Shown: positions 1-11,878 of the stretch, piece after piece
Numbering within the stretch: position 1 is the first letter of the stretch
Layout: each line of letters opens with the position of its first letter
DNA from: Hymenopellis radicata
Lineage: Eukaryota > Basidiomycota > Agaricomycetes > Agaricales > Physalacriaceae
DNA length: 64,000 nt
Assembly (NCBI GenBank): GCA_015501595.1
Contig: JADNRX010000087.1
Coordinates: 106,137-170,136 of the forward strand
Reading direction: 5' to 3'
Notes under the pieces: generated by a model
The model's input: the letters and a program-made list of their open reading frames with translations, nothing else
What the model was told of the DNA's origin: nothing
The model's database searches: none
Program-made: the position numbers and the translations under genes

Positions 1-880
1 ATGCCCTGGTTCTGGACGATCCTCGCCTCTTCCGTCATCGCCCGCCTCGTCGTCGTCCCACTAAGCATCCAGGCGCTGCAGCTCAGCGGTCGGATGACTG
101 CTATCCGACCGCAGTTGGAGGTTGAGCAGGCCAAGATCAAGGAGGCCGGCAAGCGGCACGATGTCCTTGTGCAATCTGCGGCGGCCAGGAAGACGCAGAA
201 GCTTTTGGAAGACTCGGGGTATAGTGTGAGCAAAGCCATATTGAGTGGCGGTGTGCCCATCATATGGTCATTTGCAACGTTCTATGCCACGGCGCGTGTC
301 GTTTGGAATGTCCCTCAGGTGGCGCAGTATAGCGGATTCTGGCTGCTACCGGATATGTCGGCTACTGCACCGGGTTGGATGTGTGCTGGGATGGGCGGAA
401 TGACGTTTGTAGCCATCAGGGTGCGCACTGTTGCTCTCTTCATTGTGCAATCTCAATATGAATCCTTGTTCAGGCTGCACTCGGCGACCCAGGGACTGAA
501 GGATACATAAAGCGGATGGATTTACTGAGTTTTGTTCTTCCGGCTCTGATCCCATTTTCGTTTTGGGCTGTCGGTGGTACATCGGTGAGCGTCTGCTTCT
601 GTTCTTTCGGTAACGAAATGCAGCGCTGATATTCCGACTTGAGGGCGTTGGGATATACATCATGGCCACGGCGGGCGTGATGCAGGCGCAGTCGCTTATT
701 CTGCGTCATCCTGCAGTGAGGGCACGGCTTGGACTTGCTCCAAGGTACTATGTTCCGTTCCTCCCCAGCTTGCGGGCTGTTGGGCCAAACGCGAGGGAGG
801 CTTGGGGGGACTTTAAAGCGTGGTTTTTCCAGCCCACTCAGGCTGTTGCTGCTGCTACAAAGAAACCTCGTCGACGATAA
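1..880 (+). CDS. OXA1/YidC-type inner-membrane insertase, copy 1 (5' partial)
   Basis: Partial gene, open at the window edge, with exons <1-420, 474-584 and 644-880. Oxa1 proteins insert mitochondrially made and conserved-sorted proteins into the inner membrane. Visible parts include the first core membrane segment (starting MPWFWTILASSVIARLVVVP), the charged matrix loop (LEVEQAKIKEAGK), and later hydrophobic segments with the typical motifs VLPALIPFSFWAVGG and LILRHPAVRARLG. Both introns are short (53 and 59 bases) and fall in phase 0, so the three exons join in frame. The coding sequence is identical to the intact copy at 11879-13404. Whether the missing 5' part exists upstream cannot be judged here. 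Confidence 0.85.
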
Positions 881-2278
881 TTGTAGCATTGCCTGCTGAA
901 TAGATCGAATTCAACCTGATTCGTCTTTTACAGTTGGGAACCAGAAACTGAACCTCGCAAAAGGGACGCTTCAGGTAACATTAAGCATGCTTTAGAGCTA
1001 CTTACAAGAAGAAAAACTTTACGTATAACGAGCTCATAACTGAGTACTAAGTAAGTAGTTGATTCCGACGACCAGCTCAACTGGGAAGCTTGCGGTAAGT
1101 GGTAAAGGAGACGAGACATGTTCCGCCAATTGTCGCTAGGCGAGGGTGATTTTGTACGAAAACAAGAAGTCCGTTGTCGCGAACTTCCAAAGCGGCAGAG
1201 GCAAGGCGGAGGTGCTATTCAAGGCACGCTACATACGCGCGCGCGAGCAGAAAATGATAACAAAGTCAACTCGCTTTTACCAGACGCCGAAGGGTGATGG
1301 ACGCATTCCTAGGACATGAGATTGCAGGATGGCAATTTTTCGGCGATGATGGACGCGAGGAAGAGACCGAAAGCAATGGTTCAATATCGAAGAGGGAGCA
1401 TTGAACGCATTAAATTTCAGCTATACTCAAGTTTTTTGTGCGATGTTCCGTCCATGACATTGAAACCAATGATGTGTCTCCACGCGTGTCACGGCCACAG
1501 CTATCAAATTTCGGAATAACCAGGGCTATGTTCGACTACATAAGGGGCGAGGCCGGCGATGCACCCTCAACACTGTTGACCAGCAGCTGCAGGTTACCAA
1601 AATGAATTCTGGGGTGGGGTGTAACAGTAACTGTACCTTGTCTAACTTCGCTTTTAATTTAGGTGGCGGAAGAGGGTTTTAGCGAGACTGACACGCTGTG
1701 CGTCTCGATGGCTTGTGGCCTTCACCTTCCTTACTGTGACCGAGCAAGCCTCCAGATGACGAACAGACCTCGAATTATGAGGACTACCTCTCTGAGAACG
1801 ATTGTAGCTCGAGGCTAAGTGAGACGTGGTAAATAAGAAGGTAAGATGAGCTAGCGCCAGAAAAGGCTGGTACTACATCGATAACCTTCTGACTTGCTCC
1901 TTTCCTAAAGACAGGAACCAGGTCAGCGCGATGAAACGGTCATATGCATGGTGTTGTAAACAGTAACTCTAAATCTTGACGGGGGGTTATAAGTACTCTA
2001 GTCATAGCTATAAGATATCTGAATCAGTTCGCGTCATGTTCGCGCAGCTCCGCGAATCCTGCGCAGTTTAAACGCAAATCCTCCAGCTTGAATTCTTCGG
2101 CGATCCTGTGCCGTGCCAAGGGTACACAAGTTCCCACGCCACCGAATGTTGACACATCAAACCTTGTGTCCGATCACCTACCTTGTCATCGAAACGCCCA
2201 TCTTCGCCGTTGTTCTCGTTGTCGTTGGCTACCAACTCGTCCACTCTTTTTCTACCTTTCATTAACACCACCACCACC
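881..2278. other. Intergenic stretch inside duplication copy 1
   Basis: No convincing gene. A short frame near 1120-1390 (YENKKSVVANFQSG, then RYIRAREQ) looks weakly coding, and it is broken relative to copy 2 by the one-base T-run difference near 1277. The stretch presumably holds the 3' end of the OXA1 transcript and the promoter of the secre­ted-protein gene. Confidence 0.5.
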
Positions 2279-2702
2279 ATGATTGCCTCTCTCGCAGTGT
2301 TTTCCTTGCTCACAACGGCAGCTTACGCCCAGGTGCGCGATCTTCTACCGTTCCATTTTCCGGATTTTTTCTAAATTTCTCCCGATTTTCCGATAGTCAT
2401 CGACGTCGACGGCCAATGCCCTTATTCCCAGCGCAGCCAGCAGTACCTGCAAAACGTTTTTGAACAAACTGAATTCGGATACAACGCTGGACAAGTGTGC
2501 CAACTCGATGGTGTCTGCTTCATCCGCATATTCCCCTGGCAACTTTACGGACACCCCGACGGTGTCTGGCATAACCAAGACGCTCGATACCCTGTGCGCC
2601 TCGTCGTGCAGCGACACCGATGTGCGGCCTCTGCTCACCGAGTTCTCCGCGGCGTGCCCCCAGGAGCTGACCAGCGAGCCCATAGCCGAGGTGGTCCGAT
2701 GA
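2279..2702 (+). pseudogene. Truncated copy of the secreted GPI-type protein gene
   Basis: Begins like the intact gene at 14802: an 18-codon signal-peptide exon (2279-2332), a 64-base intron (2333-2396) and exon 2 from 2397. Homology with the intact gene ends near 2690, and the frame then meets a TGA at 2700-2702 in unrelated sequence. About 185 codons of the full protein, including the C-terminal hydrophobic tail, are missing, so a secreted but unanchored fragment of about 119 residues is the most that could be made. Copy 1 differs from copy 2 by a few base changes here. I read it as a truncated duplicate rather than a functional gene. Confidence 0.85.
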
Positions 2703-3010
2703 GGTGAGTGTCGTCTTCGGGTGGTGTCGATGGGTGTCTGCTGGGAGTTGGTCTACGGGCGGGTTCTCTTCTTCGGATGGGCGATCTCTTGGGCGATGTC
2801 TTCGGGAGTCGTCTTCGCGTGGATGCGTCTTCGGGTGGGCGATGTCGTCTTCAGGAGTTGTCTTCGCGTGGGCGATGTCTTGGGCGATGTCTTCGGAGTC
2901 GTCTTCGCGGGGTCGTCTTCGCGTGGTCCGTCTTCCTCCGGGGGTCGTCTTCGTGGGGTCGTCCTCGCGTGGTTCGTCTTCGGACTTGTCTTCCTGGGGT
3001 CTCCTCTGCT
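2703..3010. repeat. Degenerate GTCTTCG-rich minisatellite
   Basis: The stretch is built from irregular repeats around GTCTTCGCGTGG and GGGCGATGTCTTCGG, with units of roughly 13 to 60 bases. All three plus-strand frames stay open here (about 107, 111 and 173 codons), but they encode repeated SSRG/GSSS or similar low-complexity strings and are not credible genes. It abuts the point where duplication copy 1 ends. Confidence 0.8.
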
Positions 3011-5479
3011 GTCTTCACATTTCGTAGCCTACTCGTGTATTAGAGTAGTCCTAATAGTTGAGGAGATGTCTTCTTCCTTCTTCGGGTGTGCTGTCTGTGG
3101 ACTTGAAGACGCGGCATGCTTCTTGCAGGTTGCGGGTTCAATTCAGAGGCGTGTCAATGTATTTGTACTGGGTCGTGTGGTGGCTCCTCTTCATTGCGTG
3201 TGCGTGTGGACAAGTTTCGTGTTCAAATCATTGCATTTGTAGGCTACTTTACACATTTTTCTATCTAAAGTACTCGAAATAATCGCCAGTAGGAGCGTGG
3301 TGCGTTGCTAAGTCCAGCGAGGGCTTCTCGGCCGAGATTCAAATCGCCGAGACGGGGTGTCCTCCCACGGGCTGGCGAGTACAGCAATCGAGTCTCTCGC
3401 GGTAAGGCTAAAAAAAAGTATCTCGGGTGCTGATGGCAGGATACCAAGGCTAAACACCAACCGCGCGAGAGGTTGGTTCTGGGTCACAACATCCCTCCCT
3501 GACTCGCGCGGTCCCCGTCTTGGGCAGCATAAACTGTGGTGTTTGCCCCCAGCACACACGGACAGCTAAAAGAGTTTAATGCGAGTCACGACATACCTTG
3601 CTGCCATCGCATTCACAGCACTAAAGCACGCGAATCGAGGGCAGAATCAGAGAACAAGACGGTCAGAGTGTCATAGTCGACGTGGTTCTAAATCAAGAGA
3701 GACGGTTAGAGGATGCTCATCGTAAATGCACACGGGACTTACTTGAAGCACACAAATCCAGGGCAGGGAACAAGGGAAACACGTAGATAGCGCTCACAGC
3801 AAGACGTCCTGGTCTGACAACATACTGGAGGACAAGTGAGTTAATGAGGATCATGAATCAAGGAAGACCTGCACTTACCCAAACTTGGAATTCAACGCCA
3901 TCGTCGAGAGGGACAACACGGAACACGAAACCGCAGTGGTGGAGACAGACACGGCGTAGAAATGAGTGACGAGACAGGAGTGAACAACGGTGAAGCATAG
4001 TGACAGCATAACAGCAAGAAGGAAAGGTGGGTGATGAACTGCTCTTGGATTCGGACGTGCTTTATAGGCCCTTCGAGTTAAGGTTTGATTTAGTGCGCGG
4101 GTGTCTGGGCCCGAGCCAGTGACTCATGCGCAGTACGGGTGCGCCGTCGCATCAGAACCGCTAATGTGGCCAAACTTTGAATCTCAATGTATCTTCGCTC
4201 CCGCAATGTTGTTCGATGCGGCTTGTCATTACGAATCGATAGATACACATATCATTATTCTAGCTGGCGTCTGGAGTAGCATAGCTCAAGAAAACAAATG
4301 TGGTATTAGCCGCACTTCCCGTAAACTGCAGGGCAGGTTTGGTTACTGATGCGAGGATTATTACAGTCTGACGACACGTACCTCACCTCAGTCAATACAC
4401 ATTTACCAAGCTTGAATACAGTGCTCATTGACGCGCTAGGAGTCAGCAGTAAGTTGAATACTCCGTTGAATGTACCTTCACGAATTAGCCCATCGAGTGC
4501 GCCACAGAAGATCGTCAAGACGGGGACCTGAGCAAGCGTGTGTCAAGGCAACGGCGATCGGGCGCTAGAACGCATCTTACACACGGGAAGATTCATCCGG
4601 TGGGGACCTGAATTCGTTCTGTGGACGAACTTCAGATTAGCGTCCCCATTCCTCCTTTCCCTCTTACCGTCATCTACACCCACAACATGGACACTCGCAA
4701 CGTGTAAATTCGGCAGTAGGCTCGCCTTCGCCTTCACCCCGCTCGTCCGCTGAAGATCTATTGTCTCAGCGCATTCTTCGGACTGGAGTGGCGTTAAGCG
4801 ATGTTCGCGACAAGACAAGAACTTCACCGTTGGTAAGCTGTCCGTCGCCTTGTCCCAGCTCGCCGCTGAAATTTCATGCAGTCTTTACGATTCCTGAGCT
4901 GGAGAATAAACGGCGTCGACAAGGTAAGCGAATGAAACACTTTACCAGCCCACAGACTTACTAGTTGAACTGCAGATCGTCTCGATTCAGGTTCCGAAAC
5001 GAGAAAAGTCAGGACAAGGTGCACCAAGTCGTCCAGGAAGTCATCTCCAGAGTTCTGACAACCCGGCAGCTCATACCCGCTCAATTCATCGAGATTCGGG
5101 ATCAGAATGTTGCGAAGACGCCGAGGTGCAGAGGACGAGAAGATGTCGCCCAGGTCGTAAGAAACAGCGCCAGATACCCGTCACACGAAGGAGACATACG
5201 AGGAGAGACCTCCTCAATTCGTCGAGAATCGGGTTCCAATTATGGAGAAGGGATAAGACAATTACGCAGAGTAGACGGCCAGCGGTGCGTCGTTGTATTC
5301 GGCGTCATTTGAAAAGCACTGACACGCGACGACCCACAGAGCCCATCAAACGTTCAAAAGAGACGAATACCCGGAGAGGAAAGGGTCGAATTCGAGAGAC
5401 GCCGCGTCACGGACATGAAGGGCAGGAGCAAGAACATGTCGATCGTGTCCAGCCCAAATGCGGCTAGTTCACACTTGAC
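3011..5479. other. No gene recognised; scattered intron-like signals
   Basis: No frame longer than about 115 codons looks protein-like. A 9-base perfect inverted repeat (CCGCGCGAG at 3461-3469, CTCGCGCGG at 3503-3511) is present. Sequences such as GTACCTCAC and ACTAGTTGAACTGCAG suggest old spliced exons between 4340 and 5470, but no family is recognisable. It may be decayed coding or repeat-derived DNA. Confidence 0.4.
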
Positions 5480-5499
5480 TTCTTGCCATCACCACCTCA

Positions 5500-6260
5500 A
5501 ATCTGTTTCTTTGCCTCATCAACGCGTCGGCGCCTTCGGCGCCTCCGGGAACGACGAAATCCTGGATTATGAACTTTGAATTGCGAAGAACGGCGCAGTG
5601 GGATTGGACCAGCGTTGATGGCCTCGCCGGCCAGGCTTGGATCTTGGGTGAAAAGTGCTTTATTTCACCTTTTTTTTCGCGTGATTTCTGACTCATTTGA
5701 TGTTAGATATGCTCTCAATATCTGCGCGACTTGGTGAGTTTTCCTTCCCTCGGCGGCGTTAAACTTGACACGGATTCGTATGTATACAGATGGACCGCGG
5801 TGGCTTCGCCACCGCCTCGACAAGGCGTCTACATCAGGGGAAAGCGACGTCGTTTCCATGGAAACCGAGGCTTGTATATAGAGCAGGCGTGGATGTCCTC
5901 GCCGGACCGGCTTTTTGTCCAGGCGAAAAGGTGCGTGTTTTGCGCCCATTTTGATCTTTCCTTTCTAACTATGTTTCATTAGATCTACATCTGGCGCCAT
6001 CAAATAAGGTACGTTTCCCTCCGTATTTCACGATATTCTTCATCTCACCGCTTGCCATTAGTCGAGGCGGCTTCGCCGCCTCCTCCCACATTCAAGCAAT
6101 TCGGGGAACAACACCACGCCATTTCCACAATTTTAGGGCGTCTGTTGGCCTCGCCGGCCCGGCTTTTTTCTGGAAAGAAAGTGCAAGTATTTGCCTTGAA
6201 TTCCACCTTCAATTCTGACTTGGGTCCATTAGTTCAAATACCTTGAAATCGAACACGGAC
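5500..6260 (+). repeat. Three tandem ~267-base units, each with a TTC-loop hairpin and intron-like ends
   Basis: Each unit has (a) a short perfect hairpin with loop TTC, (b) about 90 bases later a CCTCGCCGG block followed by a CCAGGCTT or CCGGCTTT-like tail, (c) a short lysine-rich coding-like end, and (d) an intron-like segment GTGC..TTAG. Hairpins lie at 5529-5543 (GGCGCC/GGCGCC), 5797-5815 (GCGGTGGC/GCCACCGC) and 6064-6082 (GAGGCGGC/GCCGCCTC), 268 and 267 bases apart. The rest of the units is strongly diverged. They look like tandemly duplicated exon-intron modules of a decayed gene. Confidence 0.6.
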
Positions 6261-6264
6261 CTAT

Positions 6265-7140
6265 ACTCGTACGCCGGGCCTACCGCTAATTGCAGCCGCT
6301 GATCCCGATCTGAATATGAAGTGGCTCGGTTTTATGGACCAATTGAGACATCTTGGTGACGAACTTCCACGGGTACGTCGTCTTGTGTTCTTCTTCAATT
6401 CCGGGGCTAATTCCTTATCCCAGGGCTAGATGTTACCTTCAACGCAGTGAACAGCGGCGCCTCCGATGCTACGCTCGCATTATGGGCTTCCACTGCTCGC
6501 CATAGCGACGTCTTGCCACCAATTTACGCCACACTTCGATTTCACTCTCGCCTTCCTGGACCCCGGCGCTGATGGGTCGCTCTCATCAGCGACTTGCTTA
6601 GGACCCCGTCACCGTCGTATTCCAGCACCAGCAACCACTACGTACCCGCCAGATTTTCTCAACTCTAGACTCTTCGGAATTTCAACGTGGACCTGCGCAT
6701 ACGCCCAGCCTGCGGCTAATCGTATCCGCTGATGCCGATTTTAATCTGACGGCGTTCGGCTTTATGGCCTCATTTGAACCCATTGACGATGAATTGGACC
6801 TGGTACGTGACATTAGTCTGGCGCGCTCTGTAGACTAACGACATAATTTAGTACCTCAATTTTCATTGGATAGCAGTGAGCAGCGGCGCTTCCGCCGCTG
6901 CGCTCGCGCTGCAAGCTTCTCACTGCTGGGATAACGACGGTTCTTGACATTCTCCGCCACACTTCACTTCAACCTTCGGACGATATGGACGGCAAACTTC
7001 TGCTCGTCCACGACGAGTCGGCACTACCAGGTGACGTGTCTCTGCTTCGCTTAGACCACGGCGATGTTGATGACGGGATGCGTTCATTTCGGGTTCGTGC
7101 CTCGTTTATTCTGATCATTTTCACGGAGCTAACTCAGTTG
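6265..7140 (+). repeat. Two diverged ~430-base tandem units of decayed coding sequence
   Basis: The block at 6268-6372 and that at 6698-6800 encode similar peptides ending just before a GTACGT donor: RTPGLPLIAAADPDLN.. and HTPSLRLIVSADADFN.., then GFM and DEL at matching places. Following each intron, VNSGASDATLALWAS (from 6447) pairs with VSSGASAAALALQAS (from 6876). Offsets are 429-430 bases. The aligned frames shift relative to each other inside both units, so at least one is broken. I do not recognise the protein. Confidence 0.55.
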
Positions 7141-7599
7141 TAGTTCGTATCCACGGCGCATTAATTCCACCGTAACTCGCCCTGTTTGACGTTGATTCTG
7201 ACTTCGTGGGGATGGGTTTCGACTATGGGTACACTTCTCGCGCGAGGCGAACTTGGGCCCGGCTAGCGCGGACTGCGCTGCATTATCACCAGTAGACTAC
7301 GTTGCCTTCCGTGTAGCAGTATATGTACATGTCGTAGCTACGTTCAAATGAAACTTACATTGTTTTATACCTATTCTGCGCGAATGTCAATGAAATCAAC
7401 GAGAATACTTGCCGTAGACTAGAATTGTGTTGCTTGCCGGACTCAACGAATACGTATATCGCAATTTCCACTTCGTTAGAGCTCTCTAAAGCCGTAAGAA
7501 TACATGGTAGAGTATAGTACAAGATACTAGTGAAACATGGTGAGCACCAGAAGTAGAAGAATAACACATACTTGAAGAAACCCCACCTATTGGAGGTTA

Positions 7600-9000
7600 C
7601 GGAGAAGTGAGCATCACCGAAACATCCAATTCCAACTTCTCGAAAACTTCATCCAGGGTGAGTCCAAAAACCAATGCAATCGATACAGTGTACCTTGAAC
7701 ATGATGTCCGTCGGGTCACCAGGTTGATTTCCTGTATTCGCTGGTGGGAATTGGCTCCGCATTCTGGGCGGGTAACCGAAGTCCTCCCAAGGTTCCAGGC
7801 GCCCTATCGGCTCGGAATATGCGGCAAAACATTGTGGTTGAATGGCGCCATATGGGTATCGTAACCCTAGGTGATCGGTAGATCTTGAACTCGAACCACC
7901 ACATGTCCGAGTTCAAGACGCTTACACCAACGCGCCCTCGTGTCCTCGCACTCTCTCCGACGTCTAGCCACCTTAAATTTACTTGGAGGTTGGTCTGTGG
8001 CTTACGTAAGTCGAATTCCGATGGTCGTCCGGACTGACAACGCGTTCTGAAGACGACTTTTCGCGTCGGAGGCTCTGGCAGTCGTCTAGGACCCTGCACA
8101 TCGATGACACGAGGATTTCTTGGACCCTATGACGCGTCTGGGGCATTGACAATCTTATCTGGTCTCTCTCGGATGCGGGGAAATGACGCCAGAGGTCATC
8201 TTTCTCCTCCGTCCCTCTCAGACTTTTGGGTAACACTCATTTCCCGCTCTCTTTTCTTAACTCTGACATCTGTACTAGGTGTATCTACCCTGAATACACT
8301 ATCTACGACCGTTCACTCGCCTCTGAACAAATTCAATTCAATGCTAACGCGCGATTCGCCCTGTGTCACCGATATGCTGAAAGAGTTCGTACCTTTTCCG
8401 TCCTTCAACGGGCTTCATTTCGTGCTGACTGATATCACATGTTATTAGAACGTAAACGGGCGCCTTTCTCCTTCTCGAATGGGTGTAATTGGCAACGCAA
8501 AGCGTTGCGCCCGTCGGGGTGAAAAGTCCAATCTGTAAGTTTTCAATACCTCCGCGTCTGGGCGCCCTTGCATAACTCCCATCAGATTCTCAGGGGTAAA
8601 CCCTGCATCTAATCCTGGCACTTTGGCTCTGGGAGGTTGGGCTTGAGGACGGGAAAGTCGCTACGGTGCATTTGGGAGAAGGAAGTAAGTTCCATCCGGG
8701 TTGGGTTCACTACTTGCCTTGAGGTCTGACACATCTCAAGATTCAAGTGTATTATTACCTGAAATGATATCTGTTTCGTTGTCTTGTGTCCAGGGCGACC
8801 AATCGAGAAGAAGCGAGATTATGTGGCGGCGCAATATTTCGTTAGTCCGATGGTCGCGCATCGCTGCGGGTGGTTACCCGGGTGTATTTACGTCTCTGAT
8901 GGACCTCAGAGGGTTGGGAATGGCAATAAAAGGCGATGGGATTCTGCTGAAACCCATCATTCCCTCTCTCTTCCATTCTTCCCTCGTCCACTAGTCTTAC
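7600..9000 (+). pseudogene. Spliced coding-like remnants of an unrecognised protein
   Basis: Several blocks read like real protein between plausible introns but cannot be joined into one clean gene. Examples are DFLYSLVGIGSAFWAGNRSP (after an acceptor near 7722), IYPEYTIYDRSLASEQIQFN (from about 8281, ending at a donor GTTCGT near 8383), VIGNAKRCARRGEKSNL (about 8485-8537, donor GTAAGT) and DYVAAQYFVSPMVAHRCGWL with IYVSDGPQRV (8817-8925). Stops and frame changes separate them. The block at 8492-8508 also forms a 7-base hairpin with loop AAA. No named family was recognised; a multi-exon gene of unknown type, now decayed, is the simplest reading. Confidence 0.4.
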
Positions 9001-11160
9001 TCGGCTCTCCATGGCCATACTTTCAATCTGTCTTTCATACATCTGTCCTTCCTCTACGCTTCTCGGTGTCGTCGCCGCCGTTCTCGCCAACGTGTCCGCG
9101 ACGCGTCTATAACGTGACTTGACCGTGACCCGTTAGTTTCTTCTTGCCACCATCATCGTTGATTTGCTTGCTCACTGCCGCCCTCCCTCAGCGCCTTTTC
9201 CCTCGGTCTTCGACACACTGGTATGTCTATTTGTTGGCCTCGTCGACGACTAGCTTGCTGACAACTTTCTGCAGACTTTTTGTGTGCGCTATCTAGCGCG
9301 ACGTCGACGACATTGTCGCACCTGTTTCCGCGATTATTTCCGCTGGTGCGTCGTATTTCAGACCGGTTATAACCCTACTCATTCCCCGTACATTTACCAG
9401 ACGTCGAGCAGGCCATTGGGAACTCGCTTTGAGCTTGGACGGTATGTTCCCTGTCCCTCCAGGCTCCTTCTCCTACCGCTAATTAGTGTCCCAGATATGT
9501 TGATGGATTTGCCGACGCAGCGTTGGACGTTGTCTTCGTGACGCGTCCTTTTCCCATTTGACTTCGCGTCGGTGGGAGCCTGGCACTTCGGACTTTCTAT
9601 TCCGTTCGTGTTGGCTTTGGACGGGATGGGGGCGGGGCATCGGGATGGCACCTTGTGAACGTCATATGGATGTGATTTCTTGAAGGCTGACAAGCGCTAC
9701 ACGGCCTACGTAGAGCCTGGACTATCTCGAGCACACCGTTTGGAACAGGTGTGTAAACCATGACCGACTTAAATCTGACTTTGGCTAAATCTTTCTGATA
9801 GGGGATTGTCCTGTGAGTGGTTGTTTTCACACCTGCCGGAGAGCTTCTCGTGACGTGGTTGAAGGGCTGTACACTGAGTTTTGTTGACGACACGCCAGCG
9901 AATTCATCGTCGCGGATTGTCGGGGCGGCGGGATAATGTCTTCAGACGGTCAAGCCGGCAGTATCTAGCTACGGATCGACTACTAAGGGCGCCGTCGCTT
10001 TCCTCGCTACTGTTCGGTGAGTCCTGCATTAATTTTGACGCTGTCCCTAACATTACCTTACCAACAGGCTTGACCCCATGATTTCTTGATGAGTTTGTGC
10101 TCCGTCGTCTCACGTCTTTGACATCGGTGCCGCCCTTGAGCTTGATGTTGGGCCGTACTCGCCCATTGCGGTCGAATGGGACATGGAGCGCGACGTCTTC
10201 TATTATCCGTTGGCCTTGCTCAATGGTTTACAGTCCTAGCTCAGGAGATCCTTGAGGCCTTGGTCACCTCACGCCCGCTGCATCTGTCGGTATACTTAAC
10301 AGTTCGTCTCGATACGCGACCATGTACGTTGTTGCTAGGGCTTGTTTCACTAACTAACTGTTGTTTTGTAGGACTACGCCGAAGTACACGGTTGCTTGAG
10401 CATGTACTTGGACGGTCGTGGAGTTTGATTTCCAACACAAATGGACACCGACTTGAGACTTAGTCAATTTCAGCACCGCGGACTCATCATCCAGCTACGT
10501 GCTGGTGAACGACGGCTTGGCTTTGCGCCGACTGGTTAGACGCGAGTTCTTACTCAGAGGATGGCGTAGAAGCGGGGTCTGGCGATGGTCATTTCCTACA
10601 TCGATTTTAACCTTCACTGGTGTGCTGGACGTCTCCTGGTTGACATTTCCGTTATGCTAACGTGCTATTTCTCTAGGTACACGCTGACTACATATTGTCC
10701 GTAAGTTTTCCTCGATTTTGACCTGCTAATCTTGAGGTTAACGGCATTCCTTCGTAGGCGTTACCTGCGAACAGTCTTCCGATGTGCGCTGGCGCGTGGT
10801 TTGTGCGCTCTGTTACTCTCAGAGTTTACTCGTGCACCCCCCATATTTGGTGGCCCCTCCGACAGTAAGTGATGTGAGTTGATTGACTTACTAGTTGCTG
10901 ACTGTCATATAGTTCGAATTTCCTCGCGCGAATGGGTGCTAGACTGGAGTTGACTTGCTAGTCAATCGCGCTGTTGTCGGTGAGTCGGCATTCATTCTGC
11001 ATCACTTATCCCGACGACTAATTACCATGCTACAAGTCGATATAGCGCGACTAGGCCGACTCACCGCTGAACGCTGCTACTTTGGACGCCCGAATCTCGA
11101 GGCGGAACTTTGTGGTACGCTGAAGTTCTTCTGCTTTCTTACCTTACCTTTGTGCTAAGT
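9001..11160. other. Low-coding region with many intron-like signals
   Basis: No ORF over about 100 codons and none that looks like a known protein. Donor/acceptor-like pairs recur, for example GTAAGTTTTCC to CTTCGTAG around 10702-10758. It appears to continue the decayed, finely spliced material to the left. Confidence 0.35.
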
Positions 11161-11672
11161 GTCCTGTTTTGTTTCAGGGAACCAACTTCTCGAGGAATCG
11201 GGCCGCGGCTGTCAACGTTAAGCTAAGGAAACCCTCGCACGTATTACCGATGAAATTTAGTTACATACATACACTATGCCTTACACCTATCAGTGTTTTA
11301 CTTACTCGTCTCGCATTACCCGTAACTCCCTGATACGTGGACACATCCCCTCATTCGACTCCCTACTAACAACCCATTGACAGTTGCAACCTGAAACTCT
11401 TTGACCGACAGCCCCAGCCTAGGAAGATCAGTATGCGCCGCTCCGCAGGTAAGAACAAGACGGAAGAGCGCGCGAGGGAGTAAGAGGAAGACATCCCGTA
11501 CCGCGCGCGCCGTAGGGAGGGTCATGGCCCCTTCGAGCCAGTGTATGTGACTTGGCCGACGTGGCCTTCATACTGGGAGGAATGTTAAAATCAAATTCGT
11601 TTAGAGGATGAGGGAGGAATACGGACAGCAACTGTGCTCGAAAGCATAGTTATCACCCCAAGAGTCGCCGTG

Positions 11673-11818
11673 TATCTATTTTCGGAAATAACCTGTGGCC
11701 ATCCAATTTTTCCTTCCGGTCCACCACCTTTAGATTGAGTGGGCTTGGGCGGGTGCTGCCAAAATGCAGAGCATCCGAGGGATATCGTCTGCCGGGAGGC
11801 TTTGCTTGTCAAGGTGTC
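11673..11818 (+). repeat. Inverted repeat, left arm
   Basis: About 146 bases whose reverse complement matches 16585-16737 closely (for example TTTTGGCAGCACCCGCCCAA on the opposite strand here and on the plus strand at 16649-16668). The arm ends about 60 bases before the OXA1 start. It could be a dispersed element present twice in opposite orientations or the ends of one larger unit of about 5.06 kb. Confidence 0.85.
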
Positions 11819-11878
11819 CCTTCCGTCTAATCGACCCGTTCTTTTATCCCGTATTAAACGACCATTTAATAGTTCTCG

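Larger units (their letters stand above)
1..2690. repeat. Segmental duplication, copy 1
   Basis: This block repeats 12525-15213 in the same orientation. Over about the first 2030 bases the only difference I see is one T in a T run near 1277 (four here, three in copy 2). From about 2037 to 2690 roughly ten substitutions appear. Homology stops near 2690, inside the secreted-protein gene, and the sequence enters a minisatellite. The left end of the homology lies outside the window, so the full length is unknown. It could be a true recent duplication or an assembly artefact; the clustered differences and the unique junction argue for a real second copy. Confidence 0.93.

Noticed and set aside
470..889. 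139-codon minus-strand ORF opposite OXA1 (and its twin at 12994-13413)
   Set aside because: It is the antisense shadow of OXA1 exons and spans their introns; no domain.
3118..3160. tRNA B-box-like sequence GGGTTCAATTC
   Set aside because: The flanks do not form a T-stem, and no A-box, anticodon arm or acceptor stem fits around it.
2703..3242. Three overlapping plus-strand ORFs of 107, 111 and 173 codons
   Set aside because: They arise because a stop-poor tandem repeat is open in every frame; the peptides are low-complexity and lack start context.
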